The notes: generated by a model not told the origin, from the sequence alone. A stretch of 26,675 bases of DNA from DATGKD01 sp035294855 (GCA_035294855.1 DATGKD010000083.1:1-26675); one strand, 5' to 3'. Positions 15,150 to 23,522 are shown, numbered from the stretch's first letter. Made by a program: numbers and translations.

Positions 15150-15683
15150 CTAGTCCCCGTAGGCCTCGGCGGGCGACAGCGTCTTTTCGTACAGCGAGGT
15201 CGTACGAGCCATCGCGATCTCGGGGAAGTCCTTGTCGGCCACGTGATGGAACCCGGCTGACTCGTACAACGCACGCAGTCGCCGGTTGCTGGTCGCGCAG
15301 TCGAGGCGGACGAGGGTGCGACCGGACGACACCACACGGTCTTCGGCCCACTGGAGCAACCGCCGGCCGAGCCCCTGCCCGGCGAGCGACCGGTCGACGA
15401 TGAGGTTGTGCACATAACCGGCGGGGCCGACCTCCGCGCCCCAGACGAGCAGGTCCTCCCACCGCAGCGTCACCGTGCCGACCGGTGTCGCGCCCCGCCG
15501 GAGCACGAAGACCTCGTGGTCAGCGACCTGCTGCCGGATGCAGCACGACGGGATCTCTCCCGCGCTCCACTGGTCGAGGCCTCTCGCGGTGAGCCACCGG
15601 GCCGCGGCGTCCCGGAGGGCGACGATGGCCTCGACGTCCTCGGCCGTCGCCTCGCCGAATCCGAACTCACCCCACACGGTCAC
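15150..15683 (-). CDS. GNAT-family N-acetyltransferase
   Basis: This encodes 177 aa from GTG 15683. The acetyl-CoA loop is seen as SLAGQGLGRRLLQWAE (R/Q-x-x-G-x-G/A motif) after the beta-4 strand YVHNLIVDR, and the C-terminal NRRLRALYESAGFHHV is the usual motif B. It transfers an acetyl group from acetyl-CoA to an amine of an unknown substrate. The frame is open to a GTG at 15743, but the extra 20 residues are Pro/Gly rich and unlike the domain. A start at 15677 is also possible. It converges with the VOC gene. Confidence 0.9.
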   Translation of the reverse strand: MTVWGEFGFGEATAEDVEAIVALRDAAARWLTARGLDQWSAGEIPSCCIRQQVADHEVFVLRRGATPVGTVTLRWEDLLVWGAEVGPAGYVHNLIVDRSLAGQGLGRRLLQWAEDRVVSSGRTLVRLDCATSNRRLRALYESAGFHHVADKDFPEIAMARTTSLYEKTLSPAEAYGD

Positions 15684-15799
15684 CACCCACCAGTGTGGAC
15701 CCGTCGGCCCCCGGTCTGGGGCATCCGCTCCACCGAATCTCACATACCCGGGGGTACCGTACGAATGGACCTGTTCCCGTCTGATGGTCGAGGTCTCAG

Positions 15800-16756
15800 A
15801 TGAATGAAGTCGCAGCTGGCGTGGACCTCGGGGGGACCAAGATCCAAGCCGTGGTGGTGTCGGACGGCAAAGTCGTGGGCCGCGCCCGGCGTGCCACCCC
15901 TCGCACCGGACCCGATGCCGTCGTCGAGCAACTCGCCGCCAGCGTCCGCGAGGCGCTCGACGATGGTGGAGTCTGCCTGTCAGAGCTCGCCGCCGTAGGC
16001 GTGGGCTCTCCTGGATCCGTGACGAGGGAAACCGGGAGCGTGTCCAAGGCGCCGAACGTCTTCGGGTCTCCCGACGAAGTTCCCCTCGGTCCGGCCATCA
16101 GCGCTGCGCTCGAGGGCGTCGCCGTGGCTGTCGACAACGACGTCCGGGTCGCGGTGATGGGAGAGTTCCGCCGGGGGGCGGGCCGACCGTACCGAGATCT
16201 GCTCGGCGTGTTCGTGGGGTCGGGAGTAGGTGGCGGCCTCGTGATGCACGGCGAGCTCCGCCACGGACGCGGGAATGCCGGGGAGATCGGGCACACGACG
16301 GTAAAGCCGGACGGACGGCGATGCAGTTGTCAACGGGACGGTTGCCTCGAGGCCTATGCCGGACGCATGTCCATCGAGTCGACGGCTCGGAGCCGTCAGA
16401 ACAAGGGCCACAAGACCAAGCTGTTCGACATCATGGAGCGCAAGGGTCGCGACCGCGTCACCAGCTCAGTGATCGCCGATGCGCTCGATCAGGGCGACCG
16501 TATTACCACCGAGCTCATCGACGAAGCGGTGGAGGCGCTCGGTATCGCTCTGGCCAATGCGCAGAACCTCCTCGACCTCCAGGCGATCATCGTGGGGGGC
16601 GGCCTCGCTGACCGCCTCGGCGAGCCCTTCGTGCGCCGCGTGGAGGTGGCGATGGTGAAGAACCTGCGACTGCCCGACCAGCCGCCGGCCGTGCTGCCTA
16701 CGGAGCTCGGGGACCTGTCGGGGGCCGTCGGCGCGACCGTCATGCTGGAGTACTGA
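15800..16756 (+). CDS. ROK-family sugar kinase, glucokinase-like
   Basis: This encodes 318 aa without an N-terminal HTH, so it is a kinase and not a ROK repressor. DLGGTK (phosphate-binding loop) is at about 9-14, the catalytic Asp114 is in VDNDVRVA, Glu162 and His165 are in GEIGHTTV, and the zinc-binding cysteines 175, 177 and 182 are in CSCQRDGCLE. The usual CxCGxxGC has Gln instead of Gly. It phosphorylates a hexose with ATP in the cytoplasm, most likely glucose. It is alone in its transcription unit, with a 47-bp gap to a converging response regulator. Confidence 0.93.
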   Translation: MNEVAAGVDLGGTKIQAVVVSDGKVVGRARRATPRTGPDAVVEQLAASVREALDDGGVCLSELAAVGVGSPGSVTRETGSVSKAPNVFGSPDEVPLGPAISAALEGVAVAVDNDVRVAVMGEFRRGAGRPYRDLLGVFVGSGVGGGLVMHGELRHGRGNAGEIGHTTVKPDGRRCSCQRDGCLEAYAGRMSIESTARSRQNKGHKTKLFDIMERKGRDRVTSSVIADALDQGDRITTELIDEAVEALGIALANAQNLLDLQAIIVGGGLADRLGEPFVRRVEVAMVKNLRLPDQPPAVLPTELGDLSGAVGATVMLEY

Positions 16757-16802
16757 GCGGAAGGCTCCTGCGGGCCGACGACTGCGCGCCCGAGAAACCG
16801 GC

Positions 16803-17162
16803 TCAGCCCCGAGCCACGTCCTCGATGGCCGCCAGCACCACGTGCGGAGGCGACGGTTTCCGGATGAACGTCGAGACCTTGCCGGCCAAACGCCGGCACA
16901 CGTCGTCCTCGTCGTAAGTGGCAAAAGCTGAGAGGACGATCACGGGAGGAGGGTCGTCGAGACCCGCCAACAGTCCGGGGCCGTCGACGCCGGGAAGTCG
17001 CAGGTCCAAGAGGACGACGTCAACGGGCTGATCGTGGAGGATGTCGCGCGCGGCGAGCCCGTTGGCCGCTTCGACCGGGACGTGGCCCTCGTGGCGGAGG
17101 ATCTCCACGAGCGAAGCGCGTACGTCAGCGTCGTCCTCGACGACGAGGACAGAGAGATTCAC
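16803..17162 (-). CDS. Receiver-only response regulator
   Basis: This encodes 119 aa from GTG 17162. The receiver domain is complete: acidic Asp10/Asp11 (VVEDDADV), phospho-acceptor Asp53 (VVLLDLRLPGVDG), Ser78 (VLSAF) and Lys102 (FIRKPSPP). There is no output domain after residue 119, so it must act by protein contact, like CheY or Spo0F. No histidine kinase lies in the window; the partner is elsewhere. The open frame further upstream is not protein-like and was left out. The 263-bp gap to the divergent hydrolase holds both promoters. Confidence 0.9.
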   Translation of the reverse strand: MNLSVLVVEDDADVRASLVEILRHEGHVPVEAANGLAARDILHDQPVDVVLLDLRLPGVDGPGLLAGLDDPPPVIVLSAFATYDEDDVCRRLAGKVSTFIRKPSPPHVVLAAIEDVARG

Positions 17163-17425
17163 CGTCGCGCCGGGTCTCGGGACGTCAGCGGACAGGTCGA
17201 GATACCGGTGCGCTCCTTGTGGATCCGACTTCGAATCCCGACACTCCGGACGCCCCAGATCGCCGACATCCCGAGAGCGAGCCAAGCCACGGGCAATTCC
17301 TACCCCCGCGCGGATCAGTCCAACGGGTGCCTCCGGTTCGCAACCGGCAAACCGGGTAGAAGATGAGACGGACCCCGCGTCCTTTCGTGTCCTGGCGCTC
17401 GAGAGCTTGGGAAGCTTCGGAGTTG

Positions 17426-18130
17426 GTGACGAACCTCATCCTGATCCCCGGTTTTTGGCTCGACGGTCCCTCGTGGAGCGAGGTCATCTCGCCACTCGAG
17501 GCCGCCGGGCACCGGGTGCGAGCCCTGACCCTCCCCGGTCGAGAGTGGCATGACGCCGACCGTTCCGGCATCGGTCTCCGCGATCACGTCGACGCCGTGA
17601 TCAACGCCGTCGACGCCGTCGAGGAGCCACCCGTCCTGGTCGGCCACTCCGGTGGCGGGGCCGTCGCCCATGCCGCCGCTGACGCGCGGCCGGACCGCGT
17701 CGCGCGCGTCGTCTACGTCGACGGCGTGCCGCTGGGCCCCGGACAGTCGATCAACGACGAGCTCCCCGTGGTGGACGACGAGATCCCGCTGCCGGACTGG
17801 TCCCTGTTCGACGAGACGAGCCTGCGGGACCTCGACGACCGGCTCCGGTCGGCGTTCCGGTTGCGGGCGGTACCCGAGCCCCGCGGCGTTGCCTACGACG
17901 CCCAGGTGCTCTCCGACGACCGTCGGTACGACGTTCCGGCCACGGTCATCGCCTGTGAATACCCGAGCACCCAGCTACGCGCGTGGATCGAGGAAGGCGA
18001 CGCCTATGTGAGTGAGCTGGCGGCACTGCGCGACCTCGAGTACATCGACGTGCCCACTGGCCATTGGCCGCAGTTCACGAAACCCGCTGAGCTCGCCGAG
18101 GCGATCCTGGAAGCTGTCGACAGGCACTGA
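17426..18130 (+). CDS. Alpha/beta hydrolase
   Basis: This encodes 234 aa from GTG 17426, with GGAG just upstream. LILIPGFWLDGPSW supplies the oxyanion-hole region, GHSGGG at 73-78 carries the nucleophile Ser75, and PTGHWPQF near residue 213 supplies the catalytic His. It is a small esterase-type hydrolase of the same group as salicylate/methyl esterase-like proteins. The substrate is unknown. The frame is open to an ATG at 17363, but the added residues are Arg/Trp rich and unlikely. A CCGGTT/AACCGG stem-loop lies at 17333-17347 in the upstream region. Confidence 0.9.
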   Translation: MTNLILIPGFWLDGPSWSEVISPLEAAGHRVRALTLPGREWHDADRSGIGLRDHVDAVINAVDAVEEPPVLVGHSGGGAVAHAAADARPDRVARVVYVDGVPLGPGQSINDELPVVDDEIPLPDWSLFDETSLRDLDDRLRSAFRLRAVPEPRGVAYDAQVLSDDRRYDVPATVIACEYPSTQLRAWIEEGDAYVSELAALRDLEYIDVPTGHWPQFTKPAELAEAILEAVDRH

Positions 18131-18140
18131 ACTCCCCGGA

Positions 18141-18965
18141 TCAGGCCTTCCGGTACGACCGCACCGCCAACGGCACGAAGACGGCGACGATTCCCGCCAG
18201 CCACACCGCGCTCTGCCAGGCGTGCATCGTGAGCGGCCCGCCCAGAGCCAGCGAACGCATCTCGTCGATGACGATCGTCACCGGCTGGTTCTTGGCGAAT
18301 GCCTGCAGCCATCCGGGCATCGAGTGCACCGGGACGAAGGCGGCGCTCACGAACGTGAGGGGGAACAGCCACACGAGACCGAAGGAACCGACCGATTCCT
18401 CGTCCTTGATGGCGAGACCGACGAAGGCGCTCACCGTGCAGATGACGACACCGAAGACCACGCCGAGGATCACCATCAGCACGGCCGGCACGACGCCGTT
18501 GTGAAACCGGAAGCCGACGGCATACCCCACCGCGAGGATGATGAGGACCGTCAACACCAGGCGCACCGTGTCGGACACGAGGCGACCCAGAAGGACCGCT
18601 GACCGCGCCATCGGCATCGCTCGGAAACGGTCGATCACGCCCTTCTGGAGCTGACGGGCCAGCGCGATCGCCGTGCCGAACGATGCAAAGGCGGCGGACT
18701 GGGCGATGATCCCCGGCATCAGGAAGTTCACGTAGCCGCCGGGGACGTGCACCGGGATGGCCCCGCCGAACACGTAGCGGAACAACAACACGAACATCAC
18801 CGGCTGGATGAAGGTGAAGAAGATGAACGCCGGGTTGCGGAGCCATATGAGCAGGTCCCGCCGGGTGAGTGTCAGTGTGTCCATGACGCCGAGCCGGATT
18901 CGCTCCGACACGGGAGGGTTGGGCGCGTCGAGCGCGACCAATGACGAGAGCACGGCGGTAGTCAT
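18141..18965 (-). CDS. ABC-2 type exporter permease, DrrB-like
   Basis: This encodes 274 aa. It has a short cytoplasmic N-terminus (LTRRDLLIWLRNP) and about six hydrophobic segments. QLQKGVIDRFRAMPMARSAVLLGR is the conserved cytoplasmic loop of DrrB-type permeases that contacts the ATPase. PLTFVSAAFVPVHSMPGWLQ before the last helices is also characteristic. It forms the membrane channel of a drug or lipid exporter. It lies 11 bp after the ATPase gene in the same operon. Its cargo cannot be told from sequence. Confidence 0.93.
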   Translation of the reverse strand: MTTAVLSSLVALDAPNPPVSERIRLGVMDTLTLTRRDLLIWLRNPAFIFFTFIQPVMFVLLFRYVFGGAIPVHVPGGYVNFLMPGIIAQSAAFASFGTAIALARQLQKGVIDRFRAMPMARSAVLLGRLVSDTVRLVLTVLIILAVGYAVGFRFHNGVVPAVLMVILGVVFGVVICTVSAFVGLAIKDEESVGSFGLVWLFPLTFVSAAFVPVHSMPGWLQAFAKNQPVTIVIDEMRSLALGGPLTMHAWQSAVWLAGIVAVFVPLAVRSYRKA

Positions 18966-18976
18966 CGCGAATCCTT

Positions 18977-20005
18977 TCAGTGGCGCCGGCCGCCGGCGCG
19001 ACGGCCGGCGGGGCTCTGCGGGGGAACCTCGTCCTCGGCCCCGTGCCCGGTGAGCGCCAGGAAAACATCGTCGAGCGAGGGACGCCGGAGCCCCAGTCCC
19101 TCGGTGTTCACGCCCAAGGCGTCGAGTCGTCGCACGCTGTCGACGAGGGCTTGCGAGCCACGCTCCCCCACTCGGAGGCTCACGCGCGCGGTTTCGAGGT
19201 CGACGTTGGCTTCGCCTTCTGACAAGTGCTGCACGGCTTCGACGGCTTCGCCGACCCGCTCGCGCTCGACGACCACGAACTCCACGACGTCCCCACCGAT
19301 GCGGTTCTTCAACTCCGACGTCGTCCCGGCCGCGATCACCTTGCCGTGGTCGATGACCACGATCTCGTCGGCGAGGGCGTCGGCCTCATCCAGGTACTGC
19401 GTGGTGAGCAGCAGCGTCGTACCCGCCGAGACCAATTCCCGGATCACGTCCCACATCCCCAAACGGCTGCGGGGGTCGAGGCCCGTCGTCGGCTCGTCGA
19501 GGAAGAGCACCGACGGCAGGGCGACCAAGCTGAGGGCAAGGTCGAGCCTCCGCTGCATCCCGCCGGAGTAACCGCGGGTGGGCCGGTCGGCGGCGTCGAC
19601 CAAGTCGAAGCGCTCGAGGAGCTCGGTCGCCCGGCGCTGACGGACGTCGGGGGCGAGATGGTAGAGGCGACCCATGATCTCGAGGTTCTCCCGACCGGTG
19701 AGCTCCTCCTGGATCGCCGTCGACTGTCCCGCCAGTCCGATCAACTCGCGGACGGCAGACGGAGCGCGCACCACGTCGCGGCCTTCGACGAGGGCACGCC
19801 CGCGGTCGGGGGTGAGCAGTGTGGTGAGGATCTTCACGGCGGTGGTCTTGCCCGCGCCGTTGGGGCCCAGCAGTCCCAGCACCTTGCCCCGCTCGACGAC
19901 GAAGTCGATCCCCCCGAGGGCTTGGACGTCGCCGAACGACTTGTGGACGTCCTCGACGAAGATCGACGGTCCGTCCCAATCCCGAACTCGGTTGGCGCGC
20001 GTCAT
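18977..20005 (-). CDS. ABC exporter ATPase, DrrA-like
   Basis: This encodes 342 aa. Walker A GPNGAGKT is at about 47-54, Q-loop Gln94, ABC signature YSGGMQRR at about 146-153, and Walker B LFLDEP with Asp170/Glu171. The C-terminal 100 residues with GLGLRRPSLDDVFLALTGH are the DrrA-type regulatory domain. It powers export through the permease at 18141-18965. ATG 20005 follows GGAGGG at an ideal distance; the longer open frame upstream has no support. The gene is the first of a two-gene operon. Confidence 0.95.
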   Translation of the reverse strand: MTRANRVRDWDGPSIFVEDVHKSFGDVQALGGIDFVVERGKVLGLLGPNGAGKTTAVKILTTLLTPDRGRALVEGRDVVRAPSAVRELIGLAGQSTAIQEELTGRENLEIMGRLYHLAPDVRQRRATELLERFDLVDAADRPTRGYSGGMQRRLDLALSLVALPSVLFLDEPTTGLDPRSRLGMWDVIRELVSAGTTLLLTTQYLDEADALADEIVVIDHGKVIAAGTTSELKNRIGGDVVEFVVVERERVGEAVEAVQHLSEGEANVDLETARVSLRVGERGSQALVDSVRRLDALGVNTEGLGLRRPSLDDVFLALTGHGAEDEVPPQSPAGRRAGGRRH

Positions 20006-20160
20006 CGATCCCTCCACATCGAGCAGGTGCGCAGCGCCCAGCACTGCGGTCGCCGACGAAGCGTGCGTGTCAGTCTCATGCCGACGGGTGTCCCCTTTCA
20101 GATCCACGGTCGTTGGGACGACGCCCGCCGTCCGAACTCATCGCGAGGTGTGGGCTTTCT

Positions 20161-20178
20161 TCGGACGGTGGCGTCCGA
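20161..20178 (-). terminator. Stem-loop behind the HTH gene
   Basis: TCGGACG-GTGG-CGTCCGA forms a perfect 7-bp stem with a 4-base loop, 6 bp past the stop of the leftward HTH gene. On the RNA it is followed by AGAAAG, not a U-tract. It may stop transcription before the ABC operon. Confidence 0.4.
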
Positions 20179-20184
20179 CCAAGG

Positions 20185-20556
20185 TCAACGGCTTCCGGGC
20201 TTTGCTTTCACCCTCCGCTTGACCTCGTTGCGGAACTCCAGCATCTCTTGGCGGTGTCGATCCCGTAGAGCGTGGAGATCGGACTTCACCTGTCGCTTGA
20301 ACTCCGCCACATCGAGATGGAAGCGCTCCCACGCAGCTTGCCGGCTCACCCCCACCGAGCTGCCGATGGCCTCCCACGTGGCACCGGCCGCAGCTGCCTC
20401 AGCGGCCAGCTTCGCCTCCCATGTCGACAGGAGCCCGGTGAGCGCCCGAGTCGCACCGAGAGCGTTGAGCGGATCCGGGTCGGTCGTCGCGCTCTTCCAG
20501 GCTTCCGCCATGAGCGGAGGCAGCGGACGAACATGATCCTCGTGCCGACCGTCCAC
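20185..20556 (-). CDS. Small HTH protein with C-terminal coiled coil, probable autoregulator
   Basis: This encodes 123 aa from GTG 20556. Residues about 48-80 (WEAKLAAEAAAAGATWEAIG, then SSVGVSRQAAWERF) match the helix-turn-helix seen in many short actinobacterial proteins, where an Ala-rich helix is followed by GxSxxxIGxxLGVSRQAAxxRF. The C-terminal 40 residues are highly charged and helical (LHALRDRHRQEMLEFRNEVKRR), likely a coiled coil for dimerisation. The start codon lies 7 bases after a -10 box, so the mRNA looks leaderless. Two 17-bp palindromes overlap that promoter, which suggests it represses itself. The targets beyond itself are unknown. Confidence 0.82.
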   Translation of the reverse strand: MDGRHEDHVRPLPPLMAEAWKSATTDPDPLNALGATRALTGLLSTWEAKLAAEAAAAGATWEAIGSSVGVSRQAAWERFHLDVAEFKRQVKSDLHALRDRHRQEMLEFRNEVKRRVKAKPGSR

Positions 20557-20604
20557 GCGTCAAGCATACCTTGACACCGGGAGCTTCGTCAAGCTCAGCT
20601 TGAC
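20554..20604 (-). promoter_or_regulatory. Promoter with two GTCAAG-N5-CTTGAC palindromes, leaderless start
   Basis: GTCAAGCATACCTTGAC (20559-20575) and GTCAAGCTCAGCTTGAC (20588-20604) are both inverted repeats of the form GTCAAG-N5-CTTGAC, 29 bp apart centre to centre. Read leftward, TTGACG (20592-20587) is a -35 box within or touching the upstream palindrome, and TATGCT (20568-20563) a -10 box inside the downstream one, 18 bp apart. The expected transcription start is the first base of the GTG at 20556. Confidence 0.75.
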
Positions 20605-20617
20605 AGTCTCGCATGCC

Positions 20618-21295
20618 TCACATGATCGCGACGCTGTTGGCCGGGTCGATCGTGGCGGTCGACACCGTCTGTCCCGAGGAACAGCCACTGAGCAACGCCG
20701 CCGAATCGGTGGCGTCGACGAACAGCGTGATCTGATTCAGCGCCTTCTCCGCATAGGACCCCTGGACCTCCTTGCCCGCGAAGTTGAGCCCGATCTCGGA
20801 GTCGACGTTGAGCGCACGCGTCACCGCCTTGGTCGAAAAGACCGAGCTCCCGGCGGCCCCCGCTGTCCAGGTCACGCCGAAGACCACGTTGCGGAGCGGC
20901 TTCAACTCGGGCCCGGTGGCGAACGAAAAGGCCGGGCAGTAACCCGTGGCGAAGGTCTTCACACCGTTCACCCGGCCGATGTTCGTGGCCGGCACGTTCA
21001 CCGACATCGTGGGGAGGTCGCCATGACTGGGAGCGGTGGCCGGTGCTGCCGACAGGCAACCGGTCAGCTTCCCGCCCGTGAGCGTCACGGTCGTGAGCGC
21101 GGATCGGCTCGTCGTGTCAGTGCCGCTCTGCGTAAGGGGCGGATTGAACGTGAGCGTCCCGTTGACCTTGCAGATCACCGGGAATTCCGGGGCCGTCGCT
21201 CCAGCGAAGAGCGATGTCGTCGAGACCGCCAACCCTGTCGCCAGCAGCGTCGCCGCGCCGCCGACTCCGAACACGATCTTGGCGCGTGTCCTCAT
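20618..21295 (-). CDS. Secreted protein of unknown function
   Basis: This encodes 225 aa. ATG 21295 follows an excellent GAGGAGG ribosome-binding site and starts a signal peptide: MRTRAK, then a hydrophobic run at about 9-32 ending near FAGA-TA. The mature part has four cysteines (VICKVNG, LTGCLSA, ATGYCPAF, LLSGCSSG), which could form two disulfides, and many Thr/Ser/Val beta-like segments. I recognise no domain. It is the same general kind of exported beta-rich protein as the one at 138-641, but I see no clear sequence relation. The stop lies 14 bp upstream of the HTH operator region. Confidence 0.8.
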   Translation of the reverse strand: MRTRAKIVFGVGGAATLLATGLAVSTTSLFAGATAPEFPVICKVNGTLTFNPPLTQSGTDTTSRSALTTVTLTGGKLTGCLSAAPATAPSHGDLPTMSVNVPATNIGRVNGVKTFATGYCPAFSFATGPELKPLRNVVFGVTWTAGAAGSSVFSTKAVTRALNVDSEIGLNFAGKEVQGSYAEKALNQITLFVDATDSAALLSGCSSGQTVSTATIDPANSVAIM

Positions 21296-21819
21296 TGTCC
21301 TCCTCACGAGTCGTGCTGGCGGGTACGCGGTCGAGCCGTCGCACCCTTGACGGCGCTGGCCGAAAACGAATGAGGGATCGTCGAAGTCACCGCTTTTGTT
21401 ACGACATCTGCGATCCCGGCACCGCGGCTCACACCTCGACAGACGGAGCCGCAGAGAACGGAACCCTTGAGGGCGGGCCGACACCAACGACGACCCGCCC
21501 CCAAGCAGTCCCGATGTGCGTCACCCGGTCTTGCGTCGGTCAAGATCGGGTGACCACGTCGTGCGGGGCCCGAGCACACGACGCCGGCTTTCTCCGGATC
21601 ACCCGCGCCGCCCACTCACCCCAACACGTGAAGATCGCCCGACGCACGCAGTTCGTTACGACGTTCTGGCTCCCACCTGCGGTGGTGGAAGGCTCACGAG
21701 AACGAGCTTCGCCGCCGGGACCCTCGGCGGCGGTCGTACCGGCCGGGCGGCCGCCACGATCCGCCGGTGCCATGGAGGCGGGTCTCAAGAGATGGCCAGG
21801 CCATGCCGATAGGCCCTTG
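21296..21819. other. Gene-free interval between divergent genes
   Basis: This stretch separates the leftward secreted-protein gene from a small rightward gene. Frames are open in it, but their composition is unlike the neighbouring proteins. Its main structure is the 14-bp stem-loop at 21520-21554. Promoters for both flanking genes must be here; I could not pick convincing boxes. Confidence 0.5.
21520..21554. repeat. Long inverted repeat, 14-bp arms with 7-base loop
   Basis: GTCACCCGGTCTTG (21520-21533) and CAAGATCGGGTGAC (21541-21554) are inverted copies with 13 of 14 positions matching. The loop is CGTCGGT. There is no T-run on either side, so a simple intrinsic terminator is not favoured. 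Confidence 0.65.
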
Positions 21820-22122
21820 GTGAGCGACTCTCCTCAACGCGAGCGCAGTTCGGTGCTTGCTCCCGACGTCTTTCTGCGGGAGTCGAAGGCACCCGAGAAC
21901 GTGGATTCTCCGATACCGGCGGGTCACGAGATCGCCGCGCTCGTGCTCGTTCGCGAAGACGGCACCTGCACGGTTGCGTGGGGCCGCGGCTGGGGTGTGT
22001 ACGACCGCATGCCGGGCGTGTGGCCGAACACGCAAGAGGCGATGAAGACGGTGGAGCGGATCGCCGGAGACAAGGTCACCTGGTACAAGACGGGCGTCGA
22101 CATCTGGGAAGGCCGGTTGTAA
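21820..22122 (+). CDS. Small hypothetical protein
   Basis: This encodes 100 aa from GTG 21820; an ATG at 21772 in the same frame would give 116 aa. The C-terminal part looks like a real fold: PIPAGHEIAALVLVREDGTCTV, then AWGRGWGVYDRMPGVWPNTQEAMKTVERIAGDKVTWYKTGVDIWEGRL, with Trp/Gly-rich strands and one helix. I recognise no family. It ends 117 bp before a strong stem-loop at 22240-22273 that would end its transcript. Confidence 0.6.
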   Translation: MSDSPQRERSSVLAPDVFLRESKAPENVDSPIPAGHEIAALVLVREDGTCTVAWGRGWGVYDRMPGVWPNTQEAMKTVERIAGDKVTWYKTGVDIWEGRL

Positions 22123-22239
22123 GCCGCACGCGACACATGTGCTCGGCGACGAGGGTCTCCGCGAGAGAGTTTGAGGTAAGCGTCCGCGGGGAAGATCCTC
22201 TCGCACCAGAGCGTCAAACTCTGGCGTCAGTCACAATGC

Positions 22240-22273
22240 AAGGAAGGTCGAGGATCAGCCCTCGACCTTCCTT
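22240..22273. terminator. Bidirectional terminator-like hairpin
   Basis: AAGGAAGGTCGAGG (22240-22253) and CCTCGACCTTCCTT (22260-22273) form a perfect 14-bp stem around a 6-base loop. It lies between a rightward gene ending at 22122 and a leftward gene ending at 22290, 17 bp from the latter, so it can serve both. T-tracts are weak. Confidence 0.7.
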
Positions 22274-22289
22274 CGCGTTACCAATGGGC

Positions 22290-23522
22290 TCACACAGGAC
22301 TGTGCGTGTTCGGCAGGGTCTTTGACGTCCAGGCGAGACCAAGGCACATCTCGTCGGAGGAACCGTCGCCCCAGGTGACGTAGTGAGCAGGCGCCTTGCG
22401 CAAGATGGGCAACTTCTGCGCGAGCGTGGGGTCGTAGGAGCACGTGATCTGGATGGTGTCACCGGCCTTGACGGGGATCGGTGTGGCGAGGTTGTAGGCC
22501 TTCTGGTAGTCGAAGTTGTAGTTGGGGACGTTGAGCACGGTCCGCGCCTGCGCAGTACCGGGATCCAGGATCATCGAGAAACTGCGGCCCAGAAGATGCA
22601 TGTGAGCTTGGGCCCGCACGATGTAGCCACTGTGGTCGACCGGCCAGAGGCACGACGTGGTGTCGCCCGACGGCGGGCTCGAAGGGTCGTGCCCGCAGAA
22701 GTGCTCGATGAAATCGACGGTCAGCACCTGGCCTGCACCGAAGCGTTGGCCCTGGTCGGCAAGAGAGGCAGCCCGGTCGCACAACGGTCCGGTGACGCCG
22801 CTCGGGCACGGCAGGTCCGGCGGGGCGACGGTCAGGTCGAGATGGAGCGGAACAACCGCCGCCGAGGTGGGCACGGTGTCCAGCACGAGCTGGTTCCTCA
22901 CGGGCTTGTCGCCTACGAGCAGGTTGTAGTGGACCTGCATGATGACCAGGCTGCCTGCCGGCAGCGAGATGCCGGACCCCTTGGGCACGGCGTCTGCTCC
23001 GTGTCCCGGCGCCCAGACGCTCAGCCATGGTGTCGTGAACAGCGCCGCGAGCGACGCGCCGGGGAGCGCCGGAGCGCCGAAACACGTCCATCCGTTGCCA
23101 CCGGAGGCGGCATTTGCCTGGAGCGCCGTGGCGGCCATCGACGGGGGCACGAGCCCGAGGATGGCGTGATGGTCCTCGGCACTACCGGGTTTGAACTGGC
23201 TCGAGATGACGTAGGAGTCCTTGGTCACATGGGGGTTGATCAAGGTGCAGTGATAGTCGTCGGTCGTCCCGACCGCGGCCTTCGGCGTGTACGACGGTGA
23301 TACCAGTGTCACCGTCTTGAACGGTTGGGCGACGTGACTCGGTGAGGACGACGCTCCGACCGCGATGAGCACAGCTGCGATGACCGCCAGGACGAGCACC
23401 AGGACGACCACCTCGGTGCTCCGTAGGAGCCGGCGGATCCCGCGCTTCGGCGGCTGCGATGTGAGCCTTGCGGACTCACGGTCGGCTTGGTCAACGCCGG
23501 GCCGTTCGGCGATCTCCGTCAT
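22290..23522 (-). CDS. Membrane-anchored copper monooxygenase of the PHM/DBM fold
   Basis: This encodes 410 aa. A single N-terminal helix at about 36-57 anchors the protein, with the rest outside. The ligands of ascorbate-dependent type II copper monooxygenases appear in order: His118-His119 (EDHHAIL) and His198 (MQVHYN) for one copper, His307-x-His309 (AHMHLLGRS) and Met392 (SDEMCLG) for the other. Animal relatives (peptidylglycine alpha-hydroxylating and dopamine beta-monooxygenases) hydroxylate C-H bonds with O2. Conserved cysteines (92, 147, 276, 291, 361, 393) may form disulfides. ATG 23522 follows GGGGGA; a TTG at 23543 is an alternative. Substrate unknown; the gene stands alone. Confidence 0.85.
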   Translation of the reverse strand: MTEIAERPGVDQADRESARLTSQPPKRGIRRLLRSTEVVVLVLVLAVIAAVLIAVGASSSPSHVAQPFKTVTLVSPSYTPKAAVGTTDDYHCTLINPHVTKDSYVISSQFKPGSAEDHHAILGLVPPSMAATALQANAASGGNGWTCFGAPALPGASLAALFTTPWLSVWAPGHGADAVPKGSGISLPAGSLVIMQVHYNLLVGDKPVRNQLVLDTVPTSAAVVPLHLDLTVAPPDLPCPSGVTGPLCDRAASLADQGQRFGAGQVLTVDFIEHFCGHDPSSPPSGDTTSCLWPVDHSGYIVRAQAHMHLLGRSFSMILDPGTAQARTVLNVPNYNFDYQKAYNLATPIPVKAGDTIQITCSYDPTLAQKLPILRKAPAHYVTWGDGSSDEMCLGLAWTSKTLPNTHSPV

